This document shows, piece after piece, positions 46,074-56,916 of a stretch of 64,000 nt of DNA; position 1 is the first letter of the stretch, and every line of letters begins with the position of its first letter. Made by a program: the position numbers and the translations under genes. The notes under the pieces are model-generated. The model did no database searches. It saw only the letters and a list, made by a program, of their open reading frames with translations, and was not told where the DNA came from. Source of the DNA: Neocallimastix lanati (nom. inval.) (taxonomy: Eukaryota; Neocallimastigomycota; Neocallimastigomycetes; Neocallimastigales; Neocallimastigaceae); assembly GCA_016946835.1 (NCBI GenBank), contig JACVTC010000242.1, positions 1 through 64,000 of the forward strand. Reading direction: 5' to 3'.

Positions 46074-46790
46074 ATAATTATTCATAAAACAATTTAATAA
46101 TAAAGCTAATTTAATAATAAAATATAAAATAAAATAAAATATTAAAACTAATTAAAAATTCTCTTTCGGAAATCTTTAGAATGATAAAGAATTCCTTAGA
46201 ATCTTTTAGAAAATAATTGAATAAAATATTATAATAAAATATATAAAACTTATAAAATTATTTAAAATATTATAAAACTATTACTAATAATTAATCTGTA
46301 TTTTTAATTAATAATAAAAATTAATAATATAATTTCCAAGTTAAGAGATTTTATCTTATATAGTTTCTAATTAATAATTTAGGGTCTTAATTAAATAATT
46401 AAATTATTTTTTATATTTAGAATATCTTTAAAGTCCAATATCTTGTTATCTAGTTGTCCAATAAGGTTGGTTTTAACATATGTTGTAGTTCTCGTCCGTA
46501 GCTTTCTAAAGAATATACTTTTAGCGGGAAATCACGATATAATATTTCCATTATTTGTTGAGTTATCGTTGTTTTTCTTCAAGTTATTTTTATCAAATTC
46601 TTAAGGGTTAAAATAAATTAAATTATCTTTAATAAATAAGTCCAAACCCTTTGGTTTCTAATTATTTAATGTTTCTAATATTTATTTTTATAATTAAAAT
46701 CAAATTAAAATAATTTTTATCAATAACTAAATTAAATTTTGATTTATCTAATAGTGAATTTTAATCTCAAATCCACTAGTATTTGTGACA
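46074..46790. repeat. 3' part of an LTR of family S
   Basis: About 710 bp nearly identical to 52165-52888, the 3' part of LTR S. It begins exactly at the end of M2 and lacks the 5' 470 bp of S. Ends AGTATTTGTGACA against AGTATTCGTTAAA in S. Confidence 0.85.
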
Positions 46791-47813
46791 AAATGCTACT
46801 TGGAGACCAAAATTCTCAATTCCAGTGAATGTAAAATAAAATACTTATCAAGTCTAGGTTTGTGGCTATTCTAAACTAACTTTACTACACTAATAACACT
46901 ATATCTTAAACCTCTATTATTTAATTAATTATTTTCATTTTTAATTTCTTTTATTTATTTATTTTATTTATTAACTAATTTTCAACAACCACTTAACTGG
47001 GTAACGCAGGGTCCTTTTCGGAGTTCCCACTAGCAGTTAAGATTTTACAAACTATAATATAATTGTTTTATAAGAAAGTAAATATTCTAATAATAGTTAC
47101 GAAACTAATAATAAAATTTAAATTTTCCTATTACTATACGATTTTCCAACTATCGTTCAATAGTTGAAAAATTAACTCTTTTTATACTTTTTCAAAATAA
47201 AGTTTTAAATCAAAATAAATTTTAATAAATTACATAAACATATTATTTTATATTATCAATTACATTATATAATAAATTACATGAAATGTTATGAATTATT
47301 TTAATATAAATCCTATTTAAAACTATCTAATTTTTCTAAAATTTTCTATGAAGGAAATTTAGAGTTTAATTCATTAATTATATGATTAAATATATTCTAT
47401 CCATATATTTAATTTAAATTTTGCCAAGTTGTGAAAACCAATTTACTAAACCACAACTTGCTATTTTTATTTTTAGAATTTCTATAATTTAAAAGACAAG
47501 TAAACAAAACGGCAAGTTTTTGTAAACAAACGGAAAAGGCAATATTCCTTTAATAATTTTAATTTAACTAATTAATGACTAATTATTTTTTAATTTATGA
47601 AGTTTCGTGATTCAACTGAGTAATTGTTACGTAAATTCTCCAAATAATTTAGTCATAAATTTTTGAGAAAATTATTTAAATTAATAATTTGGAATACATT
47701 TAAATTTATATTAAAAATTTGGAAAACATTTTTATCCACAATAATTTGCATTACATTACATTTAAATACGTATTCAAATTATTAAATATTTTACAGTGAA
47801 CGATATCAGTATC
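46791..47813. other. Unclassified non-coding stretch
   Basis: No gene or repeat partner recognised. Contains a G+C-richer patch near 47000 (GGGTAACGCAGGGTCC) and a 9-bp hairpin CAAGTTGTG/CACAACTTG at about 47427-47461. Probably old LTR material. Confidence 0.4.
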
Positions 47814-48611
47814 TGTAAGAAACGATAATTATTTGTTAAATAATTATAATTTCTTTATTTGATTATTTATCTATTATATAATTTATACATTCATTCATTA
47901 AATTAGTAATTATTTATCAAGTTAACATGTATTTGTACATTTAATTATAGTTTTAATTTAATTAAAAAATTTTTTCTTTAAATTTATTTAGTATACATTT
48001 ATTTTATTTAATTTATTTAATTAATTATAAATTTTATTAATTTTTATAGTAATAAATTAATTATTTAATTATTATTTTTAATTAAAATTTGAATTAACGG
48101 ACTTTAAAGTTTTTTTATTTTCTTATTAAAATATAAATTAATTTTATCGGACTTTAAGGTTTTTTCTAATTTATTATAATAATAAATTGGTTTTTCCTTA
48201 AAGAACTTATCTAGTTTTTTCTTCTAATCTTTTTCTAGATAAGATAATTGTTAAGATTAGAAAACCTTTTAAATTATTATTTTATATAAAATTTATAAAA
48301 TTTTATTATTTAATTTTTCGTATAAATAGCTATTGATTTCTCTAAATTTTTGAGAAATCAAGAGTTATTATTATATAACAAATATTAATAAATATATAAT
48401 AATAATTAATAAAATCTACAAACATTTTCAATAAGTGTTCTTTTATTTTGTGTTGTTTATTATATTTGTTTATAATAAACTCTTCTCTGTCAAGATAAGT
48501 TAAAATTTTCTTTATTTTTTCTAATTGTTTTCTTATTTTCTCAACTTGATGTTAGTATCAGGTTGTAGTTAATAATTTTGTTATAATAAATATTATAATG
48601 AAATTATTACA
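47814..48611 (+). mobile_element. Solo LTR F1
   Basis: TGTAAGAAACG to ATTACA, 798 bp, with perfect duplication GTATC. Opens with hairpin ATAATTATTT/AAATAATTAT. TATA box CGTATAAATAGC is followed at once by hairpin TTGATTTCTC/GAGAAATCAA. Confidence 0.92.
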
Positions 48612-48616
48612 GTATC

Positions 48617-49493
48617 TGTAATAATTCTATTAAGAACTAACTCAAAATAGAATTATTAACTACAACTTAACGACTAATTCATTAAGTTGAGAAAATAAAA
48701 TAAAATAAATTTTTTTACCTTTAATGTAGAGTTTATTATAAAATTAATTATAATAATAACACAAAATGTAAGAGAAGAATTGTTTGTATAAATTGATCTT
48801 AAAAATATGTTTTTGAATAAAATATTTTTATTAATTTATTAAAGTTAAAAATATAAAATTGTTACTATTATAACTATGTTTTTTTATAATAATAACTCTT
48901 GATTTCTCAAAGAGAACTCAAGAGCCTTATTTATATTTTTTTATGAAAATAAGGTTAAATAAGAAAGAGTTTTCTAATCTTAACAAATCTCTTATCTAGG
49001 AAAAGATTAGATAGAAAAACCTAGATAAGTTTTCGATCGATATTCTATCCATATCGATCATCGCATTAATTAAGTAAAACCGATTACTTCTAAAAAGTAA
49101 TTGGAAAAAATCTTAATTAACCGATTTTCCAATCTAATGATCGAAAATAAAAGAATAAAATAATAAAAAATATTTCGATCATATAATTTATCCTTATATT
49201 AAAAATATAAAATTAAATAGTTAATAAAATACAGAATACATTATAAAATACAGAATACATTATAAAATACAGAATAAAATACAATACAAAATACATTAGT
49301 TACAGTAGAGAATTTAGCATATTGTAAATATATTATTTAAAATTAATTAAATAAATTTTGTTAAATTAATGAATATTTAAAATTAAATTAAATAATTTAA
49401 TAAATATTATATGTAATTAAATAAAGTTATAGTTATAATAACTTAACTAAGAAAATATAATTATTTGCTAACAAATAATTATAGATTCTTACA
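48617..49493 (-). mobile_element. Solo LTR G1
   Basis: Plus-strand ends TGTAATAATTC and GATTCTTACA, 877 bp, homologous to G2. Flanks GTATC/ATATC (one difference); F1 later entered exactly at its left border. The minus-strand start carries hairpin ATAATTATTTG/CAAATAATTAT. Confidence 0.82.
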
Positions 49494-49889
49494 ATATCGT
49501 TATAACTTGGCTGAAGTTACTCAATGGTACCTACCTTGAGTTACCATAATGGATGACGCAAGTTCGAATTTTACATTTTACCTTTTTGATAAAATAATTT
49601 AATTAATTCTTAATTCATTCATTTAATTATATTTATTTAAAATATTAATAATCATTCATTTAATTAAATTTATTTAATTATTTAATATTTATCCATTTAT
49701 AATCAATCAATCATGTAATAGAATAATTTTTATCTTTGAATATAAATAACATGTATTATTATTTTATTTTGACTCTTCCAGTCAATATTGCTTAACGTGA
49801 ATAATAAATAAATAAAATATAATATAAAACCATAAAATATAATTTTATTATTTTTTCAATTTATTTATTTACTTCATCTACAACGACCT
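49494..49889. other. Probable LTR fragment with tRNA-like block
   Basis: At 49503-49575 the sequence has a D-arm-like CTCAATGGTA and a B-box-like CAAGTTCGAATT, followed about 170 bp later by a TATA-like ATATAAATAACATG (about 49739). Element E coding starts just downstream, so this may be what is left of its 5' LTR and leader. Confidence 0.45.
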
Positions 49890-51697
49890 AGTGATCAACA
49901 TCACTAAAATCGTTACATCCTGTCATCTTAGAAACCACAAAACAAAGTCATTTAATAGGAAAAAATATGAATTCAATAAAACAGTACTAAGTCGAGAAAT
50001 CTACATCATAGGAAGAACAAGTTCAAGAAAGAAATACTCTCTGCAAATTATACGCCAAATAGTTCCAATTCTATGACAACTACCTTTGTTATATCTACCA
50101 ACTCAAAGTTTTTCAAAATTAACTAATTGATTCAGGTTCTGCCAAAAGCTTTATTTGCAAGGACTTTATTTCAGCTAATAAAATTCCAATTTCAGGCCTT
50201 TCTTCTCCTATTAGTATCCAATTGCCCAATAGTAAAAGTATGGTAATTAAACAATCTACGAAGACTTTAAAACTGAAAATAATGGACCATACTGAAACCT
50301 ATGAATTCTACGTTGGTAATCTACAACTTCAAGGTATAAGTGGTATTTTAGGAAGGGATTGGCTCTCGATTCATAATCCCTATATCAACTTTAAATCCAA
50401 TAAAATCTATTTCTTGGAAAGTAACTGTGGACAACATTGTTATTCTTGTAAAGGAAATAAGATTATATTCAGTTCTAATAATATAACAGCACCTATGCTA
50501 GAAGAATCCTCACAATGTGGCCTTGACTCAATTATACCTTCATTTATTTCTGACGATGAACTATATGATGAGGATATATGTTGTGTAATTGTTGAAAATC
50601 AAAAACAAATCAAAACTGATAAAATAACAAAAATTAACTAAGAAATAAAGATAAAATATTCAATAATATGAAACTTAGTACTAAATAAATCATTCAAAAA
50701 TACTATCCAGATCTAGTAAAAGTCTTTAAAAAAGAAGAAGCTGATAAATTACCTCCCCACCGGAGCTATGACATAACAATCTACTTGATCCCAGGAGGAC
50801 AATTATTCTTTGGTCCAATATATCCTTTAACTATGGTGGAAATGAAAGCTTTGAAAGAATATGTCGAAGAAAATTTAGCTAAAGGCTTCATTCGAAAATC
50901 AAAATCCCCAGCTTGTGCTCCAATATTGTTTGTTAAAAAACACGATGGTTCTTTCAGGTTATGCCTGGATTATCGCCGTATGAATGCTATTACAATCCGT
51001 AATAGTTACCCACTGCCAAGGATTAACGATTTAATGAAAGTATTTAAAGGATCAAAGATTTTTACCAGACTTGCCTTAAGGTCTGCGTATAATCTTGTTA
51101 GAATAAAGGAATGACATGACTATCTAACAGCCTTCCGTACTCCAATAGGTCATTTCGAGTATCTTGTAATGCCTTCAGTTTTTCAAAGATTCATACAAGA
51201 TACATTGTCAGAAATCGTTGGATCCTTTGTTCAGGCATATTTGGATGATATAATTATCTTTTCTTCTGACTTTGATACTAACATTAAAAATGTTCGTCAT
51301 GTTCTTACTCTACTAATAAAAAATGGCTTATTCGTGAAATTAGAAAAATGTGAATTTCACGTATTAGAAACAACATTCTTATGTTTCACGGTTTCTATAC
51401 ATGGACTCATTATGGATAAGGATAAATTAAAATCAATTTTGGAATGGCCCATACCCAAAAACATCATTGAACTCCAAAGTTTTCTAGGTTTAGGGAATTA
51501 CTACCGAAAATTTATAAAAAACTTTGCTGAAATCATTGAACCTTTGAGGAAACTTTTAAAAAAGAATGCTGATTACTTATGGAACGAGGAAGCAAATAAT
51601 GCATTTAATAAACTTAAAAATGATTTCCTCAACAATGAAGTAGTTATCTTTCCCGATCCAAAGAAAGAATTTGTAGTAGAAACAGATGCCAGTGATT
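49890..51697 (+). pseudogene. Ty3-type element E: protease, RT, start of RNase H
   Basis: Protease LIDSGSAKSFICKDF (about 50131) and ISGILGRDWLSIHNP (about 50340) fit a retropepsin. After two stops near 50640-50690 RT follows: [41 protein letters not shown] with the first catalytic Asp changed to Ala, then TGA at 51112 where relatives have Gly. MPSVFQ lacks the usual FGL-NA (a small deletion at 51170). YLDD is intact (about 51241). RNase H begins VVETDASD and is cut by LTR S at 51698. The 5' frame (49891-50076) has no zinc knuckle that could be recognised. Confidence 0.85.
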
Positions 51698-52888
51698 TGT
51701 TAAATTAAATTGTTTATTTAGGTAAGATTCTTGCTATATCTTTCCTAGTTTAGGTTAAATTGGTCAGGTCAAGATGTTCCTATTAATTATAACAATTTAA
51801 TTAAAATTAAATAATAAATAACACACACAGAGTTTTATAATTAAGATTTCAATATTTAAGATTTATGTTTTATTAGAACTTTATTTAATATATTTTTTAA
51901 TAATAAATTAACTAAGATTAATATAAAAATTATTTATTGTTATAATTAATTCATTAATTTTATGTTAATACGTTAAAAGGTTAATAATCTTTCAAAGAAT
52001 TCAAAATATGGAATTTCAAATCCTTTTTATACTAAACTAAAATAATAATAAACAATATAATTAAATAATACATTCTAATCTTAACATATTCATACATGTA
52101 TATAAACTATATAAAATATAATAATAAAATAACATTGATAAGAATCTTTTAATACAATAACTATATAATTATTCATTAAACAATTTAATAATAAAGCTAA
52201 TTTAATAATAAAATATAAAATAAAATAAAATAAAATATTAAAACTAATTAAAAATTCTCTTTCGGAAATCTTTAGAATGATAAAGAATTCCTTAGAATCT
52301 TTTAGAAAATAATTGAATAAAATATTATAATAAAATATATAAAACTTATAAAATTATTTAAAATATTATAAAACTATTACTAATAATTAATTCTGTATTT
52401 TTAATTAATAATAAAAATTAATAATATAATTTCCAAGTTAAGAGATTTTATCTTATATAGATTTCTAATTAATAATTTAGGGTCTTAATTAAATAATTAA
52501 ATTATTTTTTATATTTAGAATATCTTTAAAGTCCAATATCTTGTTATCTAGTTGTCCAATAAGGTTGGTTTTAACATATGTTGTAGTTCTCGTCTGTAGC
52601 TTTCTAATGAATATACTTTTAGCGGGAAATCACGATATAATATTTCCATTATTTGTTGAGTTATCGTTGTTTTTCTTCAAGTTATTTTTATCAAATTCTT
52701 AAGGGTTAAAATAAATTAAATTATCTTTAATAAATAAGTCCAAACCCTTTGGTTTCTAATTATTTAATATTTCTAATATTTATTTTTATAATTAAAATCA
52801 AATTAAAATAATTTTTATCAATAACTAAATTAAATTTCAATTGATCTAATAGTGAATTTTAATTTCATATTCAATAGTATTCGTTAAA
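51698..52888. mobile_element. Solo LTR S inserted in element E
   Basis: 1191 bp from TGTTAAATT to TTCGTTAAA, flanked by a perfect duplication TGATT. Excision joins GATGCCAGTGATT to TTGCTGTTGGC, restoring DASDFAVG of RNase H. The 3' 720 bp recur at 46074. Confidence 0.85.
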
Positions 52889-52928
52889 TGATTTTGCTGT
52901 TGGCTTCATTCTTTCACATGTTAGTCCT
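52889..52928 (+). pseudogene. Element E: 13-codon RNase H island between two LTRs
   Basis: The 40 bases between S and R translate to NDFAVGFILSHVSP, exactly the missing part of RNase H between DASD (51697) and KDILLHPVVFYS (54634). It shows that S and R hit the same gene 40 bp apart. Confidence 0.9.
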
Positions 52929-54630
52929 TGTAACGAATACTAAAATGTTATGGCTCGAGGAATTAAAAAAAAATTATATAATATTAAAACATTAAATAAG
53001 TAGAAAATTTACTACACATAATAATTTTTATTTATTTATTTTATTTTTATTTTAATTTTTATTTTATTTTTATTATTATTTTTATTTATTTATTTTATTT
53101 TTATTTATTTTATTTTTATTTATTTTATTTTTATTTATTTTATTTTTATTTATTTTATTTTTATTTATTTTATTTTTATTTATTTTATTTTTATTTATTT
53201 TATTTATTATTTCTATTTTATTTATTATTTCTATTTTATTTATTATTTCTATTTTATTTATTATTTCTATTTTATTTATTATTTCTATTTTATTTATTAT
53301 TTCTATTTTATTTATTATTTCTATTTTATTTATTATTTCTATTTATTCTTTTTTTTCTCCCCCCTAGAAAGGGATTCCAAGGTAGTCAATTTATATCTTT
53401 TTGAAGATATAAAAGTAGCAAGGCCTCTGGAAATAGTTGAAGAGATGGAAAAACAATAGATTTTTAAATCTTATTGATTATTTCCTTATTGTAATAAATA
53501 GAAATTTTATTATTTCCTAATATTCAAATTAACTAAAATAAATCTATAATATAAAAGATGCATTATAGATAAGAATTAAATAAAAAAAGAAGCAGCATTA
53601 CAATAAAATTGAATATTTTAACTTAATTTTGATACTAATTTAATATGTAATCTTATATATTAATTTGAATGACATAATAGAAAATAAAATACATTTATTA
53701 ATATATGAAAAATCTTTTACAATTTTAAATACAGAAAAAATTTTTTTTATTTATTTCTTTCATTTCAATTATTTCTTAATTCGAAAGACAGAAATATTGA
53801 ATAAGTTATTTAAGTTATTTATATACAGTAATTATTCCTTATTTAGAAGAATAATACTAAAAGTAATTAGTACTATGTTGTTGATAGACTCTCATAAATT
53901 TAATTTACCTTTAAAAAGAATGAACATAAATTTAAATTAAATTTTATGTATAAAACTTAAATTTTTAGATCAAATAATATAGTAAAATTATTAATGTAAA
54001 GAATACATAAATTTATTAATATTTTAAAAATCACATTGACTATATTAAGAGGTTTTTAATAAGAATCAATTTATTATTTCATTCTTTATCAAAAATTTGT
54101 TAAAGGAAATCTTGGTATAGCTGTTAGAGCTATAGCAATGAATCGAACTACTCGAGTTTGATTCACACTTACACCTACTTTTTGAATATTTCATTTTCAT
54201 TGTTCTAGTTAATTCTTTCTGTATTTTCTTTAAGAATTTCATAGAAATTCTTAATAATCAAATTTTTATTTTTATTTTATTTTATCCTTTATTCCATTAG
54301 TTTCTAAATTAACCGCGAAAATCAGTTTTAAACGATTTTTCTAAGATTATAAAATTTTTGAAAATCATACAAACTTTTTTTTCCGTAAAAAGTATAAATA
54401 TGAGTAAAATTTTCACAAAAGAAATATTTTTAATTCGTGCTTTTATTAATTAATCAATTAATAATAAGTAATTTGGTATATTACAAAATTAGTTAATTAA
54501 TAAATAAATAATTACTTTAATAAATTTTATTTTAATAAATTAATAAAACAAAATTTTTTAAAAAGACATTTTAACTTATTATTAATTTTCCAGTGTTGCC
54601 TATTGCTATATAAGTGACCAGCTCGTTACA
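52929..54630 (+). mobile_element. Solo LTR R inserted in element E
   Basis: TGTAACGAATAC to GCTCGTTACA, 1702 bp, flanks GTCCT/GCCCT (one difference). Contains an A/T satellite (53040-53345), a tRNA-like block (54111-54170), TATA box AGTATAAATATGAG (about 54399) and a TTCGTGCTTTTATTAATT block resembling the R start of A. A 91-codon frame at 53665-53940 has no motif. Confidence 0.8.
53040..53345. repeat. TTTATTTATTTTAT / TTTATTATTTCTAT satellite
   Basis: About ten copies of a 16-17-base unit TTATTTTTATTTATTT pass into about nine of a related unit with TATTATTTCT. Lies inside LTR R and helps explain its length. Confidence 0.9.
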
Positions 54631-55476
54631 GCCCTAAGGATATTTTGTTACACCCTGTAGTATTTTACTCTCGCTCTATGAATAAGGCTGAAATTAATTT
54701 TACAATTTACGATAAAGAACTTTTAGCAATTATTACAGTATTTGACGTATGGAGGCATCATTTGAAAATATCCAGTTCAAATTCTTATAGACCATAGGAA
54801 CCTACTTTATATGAAGAAACCTCAGCATCTTAATCAGAGGCAAATTCGTTGGAGCCTCTTCTTATCAAAATTTGACTTTAGAATTGCTTATATATCGGGA
54901 GTTAGTTGTGGTAAACCGGATTCCTTGTCAAGAAGACCGGACTATAAGAAAAGTAATTCCTTAGAGGGCTCATCTGTCATCAGTGATGATGTATTTTGCT
55001 GTACAATAGACAGAAATATCAACGGCTTAAAAGAGTCCAAGTTGTCTGATAAATTTTGTCAAGATACGATAAGAAAGATCCAAGAAAAATCTGGTATAGT
55101 TAAAAGCTCTATCTTCAGCCTCATTAAAGGTATCCTACATTTCCAAAATAGAATAATTGTACCAGCATCACTCAAAGCTAGACTTCTAAAATCCTTTCAT
55201 GATACTTAACTAGTGGCCATCAGGGAGTAGATAGGACCCTCGAAAAACTTAGAAGGTACTACTGGTGGCCTAATATGAAAAAGGACGTTATTAATTACGT
55301 TCATTCATGTGAAGTATGTGGACGAAACAAGATAAGAAGACATAAACCATATGACAAGTTACAGCCACTCCCCACTCCTACAAAACCCTGGGAAGTTATA
55401 GGTGTCGATTATATTTTCTACCTCCCTACTTCAAGAGATTGTATCATGGTAGTATCGGACCACTTAACTAAAATGG
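54631..55476 (+). pseudogene. Ty3-type element E: RNase H end and integrase start
   Basis: KDILLHPVVFYSRSMNKAEI, then YDKELLAI; after a shift and stop, HLNQRQIRWSLFLSKFDF and SCGKPDSLSRR. Integrase zinc domain split by TAA at 55207: SFHDT, then in another frame SGHQGVDRTLEKL..YYWWPNM and CEVCGRNK. First catalytic Asp in GVDYIFYL. Element K interrupts at 55477 in SDHLTKMV. Confidence 0.85.
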
Positions 55477-56248
55477 TGTAAAGATATTATTAATATCTTT
55501 AAATAATTTTAATTAAATTTAATCATAAATTTAAGTAAAATTAAAATAAATTTATTTGAAATCACGTGTATAAAATTATTGAAAATATTTTTAACATAAT
55601 TTCGATTTTTTCCCAATCATACTAATAAATTAAAAATTTCTCTTGTGAAACTAGTATTTGAAAATCATTTCTTTTTATGTAATTTAATTTAAATAATAAG
55701 AGTTAAGGTTTTTCACAAGATAAATTAACAACATGAAACTATGAAATTAGTCATGTTGAAACTTACTGCATTTTATGCTAAATTTATATTAAATAATTAT
55801 GACAACTTTTATATTATTTTTAAATAGAAAATATATAATAAATTTACTAATAATATTTAAATAATAAATAAATAATAAATGAACTCAATTAGAATTGATT
55901 ATATTCATTTTAGTTATTAATTATAATTCTCTTTATTTAGTAATAGTTAATTATTTATTATTAGTTTAGGTTAGTATTGTTTTTAAATAAATAGCTAGAT
56001 AATATAATTCAATAGGAATTATATATTATAAATGTAATAAGATAAAAATATAAATAGTTATCAAATTTCATGTATTTTAATCGATGTAATTGTTATTAAC
56101 GATTTCTTGTTAATAACACTTTAAAATAAATAAAGATTTTAATATTTAAAAAAATTAATAAAACTTGTTCTTTAAAACTATTATTTTGTGTTTTAGTGTT
56201 ATTATTGAAGTGTTGATTTATAATCTATTTTTTTACTAAAACTTTATA
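55477..56248 (+). repeat. 5' LTR of element K
   Basis: TGTAAAG...CTTTATA. U3 opens with hairpin AAAGATATT/AATATCTTT (3-base loop). TATA box ATATAAATAG (about 56049); predicted mRNA start TCGATGTAATTGTTAT at 56081, with GTAATTGTTAT at 56086-56096. Confidence 0.95.
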
Positions 56249-56259
56249 ATAACAATTAC
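56249..56259 (+). other. Self-priming primer binding site of element K
   Basis: ATAACAATTAC directly after the LTR, exact complement of GTAATTGTTAT near the predicted mRNA start and identical to the PBS of C although the LTRs differ. Confidence 0.87.
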
Positions 56260-56588
56260 CTTTTAAACAAACAAAAATACGTTATAAATCAATAAAAAAT
56301 ATTTAAAACACGTGACTCTTTTGTGGCTTATTTGTGGCTTGAATCAAGATATTTTTACCAGATATTTTTACCAAGGATTTTTAGAAGCTACCCACTTTTG
56401 ACACTACCGACTTTGGAATACTCACAATTTTAGATTATTGCTACCAGCTTTAGGATATCGCTACCAGTTTAAGGAAATATTCAACTCGATTCAGGCTATT
56501 TTACCAGTTTAAGGAAATATTCTACTCGATTCAGGCTAATTCTACCAGTTTAAGGAAATATTCTACTCGATTTAGGCTAATTCTACCA

Positions 56589-56634
<46 letters not shown>

Positions 56635-56916
56635 TTACCAGACTCATACCATACCATTTATCATATTGGGACACTTGTGCAAGACTTTTGAATAAAATTA
56701 CCAGATTACGTGAGAAATCCATAATATTATTTGGAATTAAATTTTAACCAGTAAGATACTATATTATAATATTCAGTTTACTCGACGGCACCACTACAAT
56801 TGGAGAGAGCCAGTTCGACTTTACATACAATATTATAATAGAAATATCTTTTTATTAGAACATCTATTTCAAATATCATTATTTAAAATATTCAAAAGTA
56901 AATAATAAGTTACAAA
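56260..56916 (+). other. 5' leader of element K with conserved block
   Basis: 657 bp containing the 41-bp array, a poly(A) tract of about 38 bases (56594-56632) and, at 56775-56840, the block shared with C (TTTACTCGAC ... AATTGGAGAGAG ... TTCGACTTTAC). The block ends 77 bases before the gag frame, against 80 in C. Confidence 0.75.
56440..56590. repeat. 41-bp tandem array in the K leader
   Basis: Three full units (about 56462, 56502, 56543) and partial flanking ones, core TACCAGTTTAAGGAAATATT followed by CTACTCGATTCAGGCTA. Confidence 0.9.

Noticed and set aside
53665-53940. 91-codon plus-strand reading frame
   Set aside because: Lies wholly inside LTR R, lacks any domain, Lys/Ile/Asn-biased as expected by chance.
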